This document shows, piece after piece, positions 1 to 4,777 of a DNA stretch of 12,967 bases. How positions within the stretch are numbered: the stretch's first letter is position 1; every line of letters begins with the position of its first letter. The DNA comes from Nitratireductor sp. (GTDB taxonomy: Bacteria > Pseudomonadota > Alphaproteobacteria > Rhizobiales > Rhizobiaceae). The position numbers and the translations under genes are program-made. The DNA lies in assembly GCA_020441735.1 (NCBI GenBank), contig JAGRLQ010000190.1, forward strand, positions 1 to 12,967. The letters run 5' to 3'. Below the pieces are notes generated by a model. The model worked only from the letters and a program-made list of their open reading frames with translations. It was not told where the DNA came from and did not search any database.

Positions 1-54
1 CCCTGGAGCGGGGCCAGGTCTCAGGCCCTCCCGCATAACCCTCGAATACAACTG

Positions 55-76
55 GAAAATCCGGCCAGAGCCGGAT
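55..76 (-). terminator. Intrinsic terminator downstream of tRNA-Ser
   Basis: Read on the minus strand this is a perfect 7-bp stem (ATCCGGC/GCCGGAT) closing a four-base TCTG loop, followed by TTTTCC. It begins 27 bases past the CCA of the tRNA, where a tRNA transcript should end. The U-tract is short, so it may be modest in strength. The 54 bases beyond it hold only a small CCTGG/CCAGG inverted repeat (2-18) and no gene I can support. Confidence 0.5.
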
Positions 77-102
77 CGTGAGAACGCTTTCGCGGGGGCA
101 AG

Positions 103-192
103 TGGCGGAGGCGAAGGGATTCGAACCCTCGAGACGGTTACCCGCCTACGCCCTTAGCAGGGGCGCGCCTTCGACCACTCGGCCACCTCTCC
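103..192 (-). tRNA. tRNA-Ser (anticodon GCU), acceptor stem partly mismatched
   Basis: A 90-base class II tRNA read on the minus strand. The D arm contains UGGCCGAGUGG. The anticodon stem is CGCCC/GGGCG around the loop CUGCUAA (anticodon GCU, decoding AGC/AGU). A long variable arm is formed by GCGGG-UAA-CCCGU. The T arm is GAGGG-UUCGAAU-CCCUU, and CCA is encoded. The long variable arm and anticodon make serine identity clear. The acceptor stem is odd: 5' GGAGAGG faces 3' CGCCUCC, giving an A.C mismatch and a G.G mismatch at the fifth and sixth pairs. The gene may therefore be a mosaic or a decaying copy. A promoter (203-229) and terminator (55-76) bracket it. Confidence 0.88.
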
Positions 193-202
193 GCCGGCGT
201 GG

Positions 203-229
203 ATATAGGTTGCGCATCCTGAAAACAAG
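203..229 (-). promoter_or_regulatory. Probable promoter of tRNA-Ser
   Basis: On the minus strand a CTTGTT (-35, 224-229) and a CTATAT (-10, 203-208) are separated by 15 bases. The -10 lies about 11 bases before the mature tRNA 5' end. The hexamers resemble the alphaproteobacterial housekeeping pattern (CTTGAC, about 17 bases, CTATAT), although the spacer is short. It implies that the tRNA is transcribed independently of the phage genes. Confidence 0.45.
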
Positions 230-280
230 GGGTTTTTGACGCTTTTGCCGTGAAACCAGCAACCATTTAAAACGTCGTTT

Positions 281-330
281 GTTGCAGATCGCTGCGTCTC
301 GCTGCAACCGAATGCAGAACATTGCAGTAA
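281..330. repeat. Five TGCA-type units at exact 10-bp spacing
   Basis: On the plus strand five consecutive 10-base units carry TGCA, TGCG, TGCA, TGCA and TGCA at the same offset (TGC begins at 283, 293, 303, 313 and 323). A weaker TGTG at 333 continues the phase. The flanks of each core vary, so this is not a simple tandem duplication. A one-helical-turn period puts all cores on one DNA face, as expected for cooperative protein binding. It sits in the gene-free stretch between the tRNA promoter and the last phage reading frame. The remainder of that stretch (230-370) holds only an imperfect dyad, CTGTG/CACAG, around AATATT (332-353). The function is not known to me. Confidence 0.55.
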
Positions 331-370
331 CCTGTGACACAATATTGGCACAGCGTGTTCACGGGTAGTT

Positions 371-469
371 CTACTTCAGAGTTCGTAGAACCAGCCGCAA
401 TGCCAATGCCATTCCGACGAGGTGCGCCACAGTCATCGCACCTACAAGCGTGTAGACCGCGATCTCCAT
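371..469 (-). CDS. Putative 32-residue single-pass membrane peptide
   Basis: ATG at 469 opens a 32-codon frame ending in TAG. Residues about 3-24 are almost entirely hydrophobic (starting IAVYTLVGAMTVAHLVG), and the C-terminus is basic (RLVLRTLK), which by the positive-inside rule would place it in the cytoplasm. AAGGAG lies 11 bases upstream, overlapping the end of the 486-719 gene, so spacing is long but the two genes look coupled. It resembles the tiny membrane peptides often found at phage genome ends, but I know no family for it. It could be a chance frame; the clean hydrophobic segment and the SD argue otherwise. Confidence 0.42.
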   Translation of the reverse strand: MEIAVYTLVGAMTVAHLVGMALALRLVLRTLK

Positions 470-485
470 TACACCGGGCACTCCT

Positions 486-719
486 TCACATCCCTTCCGA
501 TATCATGCTGGGCCCCTGCCACTTGGTGGGGCGGCTTCTAATCTCGTAGTGCCGGGACAGTGTCTGCGCCAGTTCCACAGCAACTTCGTGAATGGCCGCC
601 TCACGTTCGAACCATCGCCGGTCGCCAAGCTTTGTTTTCTGCTCATCCGTCAGCCGCTTGAGCGAGACCGATATCAGGATTTCCAGCTCGCGTTGATTGG
701 CAGGTACAGTTTCGGACAT
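486..719 (-). CDS. Hypothetical 77-residue protein downstream of lysis terminator
   Basis: The start is fixed by a near-ideal AAGGAG six bases before ATG at 719; the frame remains open further upstream but without such a site. The protein begins MSETVPANQ, then is predicted mostly helical and highly charged (residues about 9-62, e.g. LKRLTDEQKTKLGDRRW), ending in a short unstructured tail. It has no membrane segment, signal peptide or recognisable motif. It lies beyond the strong terminator at 790-816, so it should be transcribed separately from the lysis operon, although I see no convincing promoter. That position is typical of phage 'moron' cargo genes. The function is unknown; a small DNA-binding or host-modifying protein is possible but unsupported. 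Confidence 0.72.
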   Translation of the reverse strand: MSETVPANQRELEILISVSLKRLTDEQKTKLGDRRWFEREAAIHEVAVELAQTLSRHYEIRSRPTKWQGPSMISEGM

Positions 720-750
720 TGAACACTCCTTGTTTCGATCAATGTCCCCT

Positions 751-774
751 CCGGCAACAGGCTGCCATTGCCGG
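751..774. other. 7-bp perfect inverted repeat upstream of 486-719
   Basis: CCGGCAA (751-757) and TTGCCGG (768-774) form a perfect 7-bp dyad around a 10-base centre. It lies between the lysis terminator and the start of the 77-residue gene. No U-tract follows on either strand, so it is not an obvious terminator. It could be an operator or a hairpin in the leader of the downstream gene. Confidence 0.35.
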
Positions 775-789
775 CACCGCTTGGGCAAG

Positions 790-816
790 AAAAAAACCCG
801 GCGCTTTCGCACCGGG
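790..816 (-). terminator. Strong intrinsic terminator ending the lysis operon
   Basis: On the minus strand an 8-bp stem (CCCGGUGC/GCGCCGGG, one G.U pair) closed by a GAAA tetraloop is followed by seven consecutive Ts. This is a textbook Rho-independent terminator. It begins 49 bases after the stop codon of the last lysis-operon gene (865) and separates that operon from the 486-719 gene. Confidence 0.9.
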
Positions 817-840
817 CCAGTTTGGGGGGCAGATCAATGA

Positions 841-863
841 CGCCTGCTGGTTCAAGGCAGGCG
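841..863. other. Stem-loop directly after the last lysis-operon stop codon
   Basis: CGCCTGC (841-847) and GCAGGCG (857-863) form a perfect 7-bp stem around a 9-base loop, starting one base after the TGA of the 865-1359 gene on the minus strand. No T-run follows. It probably adds to 3'-end stability or assists the downstream terminator; that role is inferred. Confidence 0.35.
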
Positions 864-864
864 A

Positions 865-1359
865 TCACGGCGGCAGCAGCCGGCCGCGATAACTGGCCGA
901 GCAAGTGCCCGGCGACGATTTCGAAAGCACCGACAAGAACGGCAACACCATCACATGATGCCAGGTGCAAAGCCGCAGCTCACCATCATCTGGCGTGGCG
1001 CGCGGCTGCACCCCGTCGCATGGCCCCCAGGCCCACCAGCCGGCAGTGACCGGATCCGGCAGCGCCTTGTCGGTTCGGTACTGGATCACCGATGGCGAGC
1101 GGCATTGCTTGACCGTCAGCCAGGCACCGTCTGCCTGGCGCCATTGTTCCTCAATCGTGTAAGTCGCCCGGAAATTGGCGTTGATTGAGCGCTCGATCTC
1201 GAGGATCCGGTTTTGCGGCAGGCGCTCCCCGAGATAGCGGTCTGTCACCGTCACCGAGCGGATCACGATCCAGTAATGTGTTGGCACCGCAGCCCAGGCA
1301 AAGACCGCGATCCACACGGCAAACCCAATTACCTGCCAGCGCGAAAGGTGCAATCTCAT
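865..1359 (-). CDS. Membrane-anchored hypothetical protein with four cysteines
   Basis: A 164-residue protein. The ATG at 1359 overlaps the stop of the preceding holin candidate (ATGA), which selects this start over longer options. Residues about 8-27 form one hydrophobic segment (VIGFAVWIAVFAWAAVP) after a basic N-terminus, so the rest is probably periplasmic. The soluble part has four cysteines (86, 114, 131, 153) that could pair as disulfides, and a CTWHH motif at 131-135. It is the last gene of the lysis operon before the terminator. I do not recognise a named family. Position and topology suggest an accessory envelope protein of lysis or superinfection immunity, but no activity can be read from the sequence. 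Confidence 0.7.
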   Translation of the reverse strand: MRLHLSRWQVIGFAVWIAVFAWAAVPTHYWIVIRSVTVTDRYLGERLPQNRILEIERSINANFRATYTIEEQWRQADGAWLTVKQCRSPSVIQYRTDKALPDPVTAGWWAWGPCDGVQPRATPDDGELRLCTWHHVMVLPFLSVLSKSSPGTCSASYRGRLLPP

Positions 1360-1766
1360 TTGGCCGACCCCCCGCCACGATAGATCCGCAAGACAAGCTC
1401 GATCAGCCCCTCGGGCTTTTGGGAAACCCTTATCATCCAGCGCACGATCCCCTCGCCGATGATGACCAGGCCGACCGCGATCAGGTTTTCGACAACGCGC
1501 GATTGCACCGCCAGGATCTCGGCGAGCGCCTTGGTCGCCAGAAACGGCGGCAGGACGGCGGCCAGAAACGAGGCGAACAATTGCCCCGCCCTGGCGCGGC
1601 CCTTGAGCGGACGGCCATCGCGATCGGTGACCGGATCCGAGGTAACGAGCTTCAACACGCAAGCACACCCGACCGCCGTCCAGAACGTCACATCATGGCC
1701 GAACCAGGTGGCAAGCCCGACCGTGGTGACAACGGCGGGAATTGTGATTTCTGGTGCCGGCGTCAT
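1356..1766 (-). CDS. Putative holin (small multi-pass membrane protein)
   Basis: A 136-residue protein starting at an ATG (1766) that overlaps the previous stop (ATGA). Hydrophobic segments are visible at about residues 8-20, 26-41, 62-84 and 94-111, separated by short charged loops (DPVTDRDGRPLKGRAR around 44-59). The C-terminus is short and basic (RIYRGGGSAK). Small size, several membrane segments and placement in a cassette with an endolysin and spanins fit a holin, which would form the inner-membrane lesion that times lysis. No specific holin family motif is recognised, so the call rests on topology and context. An alternative is another small phage membrane protein, with lysis triggered elsewhere. 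Confidence 0.6.
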   Translation of the reverse strand: MTPAPEITIPAVVTTVGLATWFGHDVTFWTAVGCACVLKLVTSDPVTDRDGRPLKGRARAGQLFASFLAAVLPPFLATKALAEILAVQSRVVENLIAVGLVIIGEGIVRWMIRVSQKPEGLIELVLRIYRGGGSAK

Positions 1767-2089
1767 GCGTCTTTCACCTTTCCGTTTTCGACAAAGAAAT
1801 GCGCATTGCAATCACCGTTGATCTGAATCGAGCTCGAGCCGGCAACGAGTGTCAGATCCGCAAACCCGGTGCCTTTCATCTGCCAGCGGCCCGGCGTCGG
1901 TTCGGTTGTTTGCGGCACATCGGGCGACCAGCAGATGACCCCATGCGTCCCGATCGGCCCGCTGTTTTTTTCAAAGCACTTGGGACACAGGAAACGCACG
2001 CCATCGGCGTCCTCGATGCTGTCAACGTGTCGAAAACGCTTGTCATCAATGCGCTTTAAAAACACCGGTTCAAGATCGGAAAAATTCAC
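1763..2089 (-). CDS. Small phage protein, DUF6527-like, probable zinc site
   Basis: A 108-residue protein starting with GTG at 2089 in a GTGA overlap with the preceding stop. It has a CPKC motif (C35, C38), THGVIC (H49, C53), GRW at 67-69 and a C-terminal GDCNAHFFVENG (C94, H97). The spacing of these Cys and His residues suggests one structural zinc site. The pattern CxxC, GTHG, GRW, CxxHFF matches my recollection of the DUF6527 phage family, whose function is unknown. It is coupled to both neighbours in the lysis operon. It has no membrane segment, so it is probably cytoplasmic. Confidence 0.72.
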   Translation of the reverse strand: MNFSDLEPVFLKRIDDKRFRHVDSIEDADGVRFLCPKCFEKNSGPIGTHGVICWSPDVPQTTEPTPGRWQMKGTGFADLTLVAGSSSIQINGDCNAHFFVENGKVKDA

Positions 2090-2463
2090 CGCTCCGCTCC
2101 ATGCGCGGAAGGCGCGGCAAAGTATGGGGGAACATAAAAATAACCCGGTTCGGCAAGATTGATCTTCTTTTTGTTCACCAGATCAATGAACCTTGCTCGA
2201 CCCTCTTGCGACAAATGTTGGAAATAGAATTTCCTATGCCCAACACCTGGCATATCAATGTATGCCTTATAGCTTTTGTCGGTTGGCGTGATCTTGGCCC
2301 CCGCCTCGATGGCATTGAAAAACGCCCCTTCGGAAATGCTCCCACAGTAAGAGCAAGTGCCGTCATCAAGCCATTCCATTTCACCATTGAAGGGCGCCTT
2401 GAACGGACTGTCCGGTCCGCCGCCGCTTTCAATACCACGCGGACAAAATTCCTTTTCAGCCAT
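2086..2463 (-). CDS. Hypothetical phage protein with CxxC motif
   Basis: A 125-residue protein. The ATG at 2463 has GGGAG seven bases upstream. A CSYC pair sits at residues 37-40, with another Cys at 7. The central part reads TPTDKSYKAYIDMPG followed by KFYFQHLSQEGRARFIDL, a pattern I recall from widespread unannotated phage proteins. The tail is rich in aromatic residues and proline (GYFYVPPYFAAP). A single CxxC pair could bind zinc only with other ligands, so that is uncertain. It has no signal or membrane segment. It sits in the lysis operon, and its stop is shared with the start of the next gene. The function is unknown. Confidence 0.72.
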   Translation of the reverse strand: MAEKEFCPRGIESGGGPDSPFKAPFNGEMEWLDDGTCSYCGSISEGAFFNAIEAGAKITPTDKSYKAYIDMPGVGHRKFYFQHLSQEGRARFIDLVNKKKINLAEPGYFYVPPYFAAPSAHGAER

Positions 2464-2479
2464 TGAATTGCTCCCTATG

Positions 2480-2941
2480 TCAGAAGTGCGGCGGATAGAA
2501 AAAGCAGATCTTGGCGCCCGAATATTTGTATTCGCAGCCGTGAAACTGGCCGTCAGGCGACGGGCGAACCCTCGGCGAACCCGATTTCATGGTCTCGCCG
2601 TGGTAAAATTCATGCACCCGGTCAGATTGCGCATTGCGCCAGCGCCAGCCGTCGCGGATCTCGCCATCGATGACGGTCGCGATCACCTCAACCTCGGAAG
2701 CCGCCAGCGGCCGGCAATCGGATCGCGAACAGCACTCAACCGGATAAAAGTGCCTGGGATCGGTCAGATCATGCAGATGCGGCTCGGCCGTCTGGCCCAG
2801 GGCTTTGCCGCCCAAAAGCCAGATCAGGGCGAGGATCGCGACAACCGGCAGCCATGGCCTGAAATTGACACGAGCCGGTTTCCTGTTCGGGAAAATGTAA
2901 TCGGCATAGAGCGCCGGATCGTCATCGTCATGATTGCGCAT
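2480..2941 (-). CDS. Cysteine-rich membrane-anchored periplasmic protein
   Basis: A 153-residue protein with an acidic N-terminus (NHDDDD), one membrane segment at about residues 30-46 (WLPVVAILALIWLLGG) and a periplasmic domain carrying ECCSRSDC (C70, C71, C76) and, near the end, C136 and C146 with CFFYPP. The pairing of CCxxxDC with a late VRPSPDG...C...CFFxPP stretch recalls a common, functionally unknown alphaproteobacterial family of small secreted proteins. Disulfide bonding is likely. It overlaps the o-spanin gene by 14 bases. The role is unknown; stabilising or modifying the envelope during lysis is a guess from position. Confidence 0.7.
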   Translation of the reverse strand: MRNHDDDDPALYADYIFPNRKPARVNFRPWLPVVAILALIWLLGGKALGQTAEPHLHDLTDPRHFYPVECCSRSDCRPLAASEVEVIATVIDGEIRDGWRWRNAQSDRVHEFYHGETMKSGSPRVRPSPDGQFHGCEYKYSGAKICFFYPPHF

Positions 2942-3344
2942 TGTCGCCGGTCTCCCGCCTGGTCATCTCGTCAAGGATCCCGCGCACGGTCAGCTCGTCG
3001 ACCAGTGCGCCATGATTGGCAACACACATGCGCAGCCGGTTGCGATCGGTCTGCCAGCGCTTGCGGGCGAGATCTTCATCCATATCGGCAAGCTGCTTGA
3101 CGGCAACCGGCCCTTTCTGGCGGGCGATGACGGCAATCGGGATCGGCGTTTGCGCCCCGGCCAATTCGCCGCGCGCCCGTTGATCGATCGCCTCGGTCGC
3201 CGCAGATCCGGCCGCCTCTTGCGTGTGATCGCAGCCGGCAAGCGGCAGCAGGGCAGCGGCAAAGGCCAGCGCCAGGCAGCCGGCGCGGGCAATTACAAGG
3301 CGGCGCTCAATAAAGCCCGCGCGTGTCAAACGTCCTGACCTCAC
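2928..3344 (-). CDS. Putative o-spanin (outer-membrane lipoprotein, Rz1-like)
   Basis: I place the start at GTG (3344) because AAGGA lies five bases before it, giving 138 residues; the frame stays open to a TTG at 3404. A basic n-region is followed by a hydrophobic stretch and the lipobox LAGC at residues 35-38, so the mature protein would begin Cys-Asp. The soluble part is alanine-rich and then charged and helical (DEDLARKRWQTDRNR). It begins 38 bases inside the upstream i-spanin gene in another frame, the overlapping spanin arrangement. With the i-spanin it would bridge and fuse the two membranes in the last step of lysis. It is longer than lambda Rz1 (60 aa), and Asp at +2 is an E. coli inner-membrane retention signal, an oddity for an o-spanin. 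Confidence 0.68.
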   Translation of the reverse strand: MRSGRLTRAGFIERRLVIARAGCLALAFAAALLPLAGCDHTQEAAGSAATEAIDQRARGELAGAQTPIPIAVIARQKGPVAVKQLADMDEDLARKRWQTDRNRLRMCVANHGALVDELTVRGILDEMTRRETGDNAQS

Positions 3345-3714
3345 GGCCGTCCTTCCTTTCTGCCGCCCGGATTGCGTCGGCCTGTTCGGCGAGCTTGCCG
3401 GCAAGATCGGCCTGGAACTCGAGATAATCGATCAGGTTTTTCTGGATCTCGGCCGAGGCGGCAGCCTGTTCATCAAGCCTGGCGCGCGCCTCGATCACCG
3501 CTCCCGCAAGCGATCGCCGTTTGCCCTGTTCCTCGGCAACCACCGCCTTGAGATTGTCACGCTCGATCTTGAAGCCGGCAGCGCTTGCGGCGGCCGCATC
3601 GAGCCGCAGGGTTTGCACAGCAAGCGCACTGCACAAAATCGCCATCACGATCGCCACCAGCACCGGCGGCGTTGCCCATGCCGGCAGAAAGGGCGAGACA
3701 AACCGCCAGATCAC
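3307..3714 (-). CDS. Putative i-spanin (Rz-like)
   Basis: A 135-residue protein starting with GTG at 3714 in a GTGA overlap with the methyltransferase stop. It has an N-terminal membrane segment (about 15-36, PPVLVAIVMAILCSALAVQT). The rest, to the end, is helical and rich in Ala, Glu, Gln, Arg and Leu with coiled-coil character (RDNLKAVVAEEQ, then EFQADLAGKLAEQADAIRAA). That is the i-spanin layout: anchor in the inner membrane and a periplasmic coiled coil that contacts the o-spanin. A lipoprotein gene overlaps its 3' end in another frame, which strongly supports the pair. Family assignment is from topology, as spanin sequences diverge widely. Confidence 0.72.
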   Translation of the reverse strand: MIWRFVSPFLPAWATPPVLVAIVMAILCSALAVQTLRLDAAAASAAGFKIERDNLKAVVAEEQGKRRSLAGAVIEARARLDEQAAASAEIQKNLIDYLEFQADLAGKLAEQADAIRAAERKDGREVRTFDTRGLY

Positions 3715-4777
3715 AGACCCATATCCTCTTGCACTGCAGGCGGCACACCTGGCGATGAGACAAAAAAATCGGGCTGATCGTAAGCCTTGCGGACACGCTC
3801 GCAGGCAATGTCGAAATAGTCAGGATCAAGTTCGATGCCGATGCCCTTGCGGCCTAGCTTGGCGCAGGCGACTAAGGTCGTGCCGCTGCCCATGAAGGGA
3901 TCGAGAATGGTTTGCCCTCCAATGATCTCGCAGAGATCACGCATAAGGGCGACTGGCTTTGATGTGGGGTGTCCGATCCCGCTTGGCGATGGGTATCGAA
4001 ACACGTCCAGCTTTTTGGCCGCGCCTTCAATCGTTCGCTGTAGGTTCGCGGCGATGTTTGCGTCTCGCTCTTTACGAGCCTCGGAGAGCGATTCCAAAAA
4101 CTCGCCATCCAGGTTCATCGCTGCGGAGATTGCGGGCAACTGGTCATCTGTCGGCAAGCAACACCCCTCTTCCCACCGGTAACAAAGCCCTGTTTTTTTC
4201 CGCGCACCGCAATATCAACTTGCCCGCGAGACATTTTGGCGCGCTGCCTGCAAGCCTTCAGTGCCGCTGCAAATCGCATTGATTTCGGCCCGACAAGCGT
4301 TTCAGGCTCCGATGTCGGCTTGCAAAAATATGCGCTTTCATACGAATAGAACATGCCATCATCAGCAACGGTCCCGCCGCCTTTCGCCCAAATGACTTGC
4401 CGTATCTCTGGATAAATTAAGTAAAGTATGTCTTGGATTGTCTGCCTTGTGCGCTGACCGAAAAAGACAACTGCGCGGTCCGAAATCTTGCGAGCCGCGC
4501 CAGCCCATTGCATCGTAAACGCCGCTAGTTCGGTCTTGTTCATGGCGTCCCATGCTTCATCAAGAACGCCATACGGCGGATCGGTAACAACCGCATCCAC
4601 CTTCCCAAGCGTGGGCATGATGGCCAGACAATCGCCCTGTATCAACCGGCAATCGCCAATGGTTACTTCGCGGACAATCGGGTTGATCTCGCCTGACTTG
4701 ATCTTTTCGAGCCGTATCGCTTTCAGCGCAGCGTCGTAGCTTTCGGCAGCGTTCTTTCTGGCGTCGTAATCGCTCAT
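3711..4777 (-). CDS. N6-adenine-type DNA methyltransferase, split by a -1 frameshift at an A7 tract
   Basis: The first frame (4777-4115) encodes 220 residues with GDCLAIMP and the catalytic DPPYG (66-70), then YESAYFCKP (147-154). The second frame (to 3711) carries HPTSKPVALM, the SAM-binding DPFMGSGTT and GIELDPDYFDIA. The order DPPY before FxGxGTT is that of beta-class amino methyltransferases; DPPY favours N6-adenine. Total length is one base short of 356 codons. The shift is at seven As (4193-4199). A -1 slip there restores RGKKTGLCYRWEEG in an HTH-like segment (about residues 168-215) that may recognise the target. Without it the product ends in 26 out-of-frame residues and lacks the SAM motif. 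There is no restriction partner nearby. The start (ATGA) and end (GTGA) are coupled to lysis genes. Confidence 0.82.
4193..4199 (-). other. A7 slip site inside the methyltransferase gene
   Basis: On the minus strand the zero frame reads GGA AAA AAA CAG. This is an A AAA AAA heptamer correctly phased for tandem -1 slippage, after which the next codon is ACA and the downstream methyltransferase frame is read without loss of a residue. I see no obvious downstream pseudoknot. An eighth A would have the same effect. Confidence 0.6.

Noticed and set aside
103..192. Definite attachment site (att) at the tRNA
   Set aside because: Only one tRNA copy is in the window, no integrase gene is visible, and the phage genes lie on the 5' side; the idea remains a hypothesis.
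146..351. Two short minus-strand frames running into the tRNA
   Set aside because: They end inside the tRNA-Ser gene and cover its promoter; their protein sequences look random.
332..353. CRP-like operator (TGTGA ... CACA)
   Set aside because: The half-sites are too far apart and only five bases pair; it does not fit the 16-bp CRP site. Kept only as an imperfect dyad in the TGCA-array entry.
720..789. Promoter for the 77-residue gene
   Set aside because: No pair of hexamers with acceptable spacing could be found by eye between the terminator and the start codon.
1360..1668. N-terminal extension of the 164-residue last lysis gene
   Set aside because: The upstream frame is Arg/Gly-rich shadow of the holin gene; the ATGA overlap at 1356-1359 gives a better start and exposes an N-terminal membrane segment.
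1185..1826. 213-residue plus-strand reading frame
   Set aside because: It is antisense to the holin candidate and its neighbour, which form coupled ATGA junctions. The translation is Arg/Pro/Gly-rich low-quality sequence typical of a shadow frame in GC-rich DNA.
2357..3100. 247-residue plus-strand reading frame
   Set aside because: Antisense to the cysteine-rich protein and spanin genes; arginine-rich with no domain, and no supporting ribosome-binding site or neighbours on that strand.
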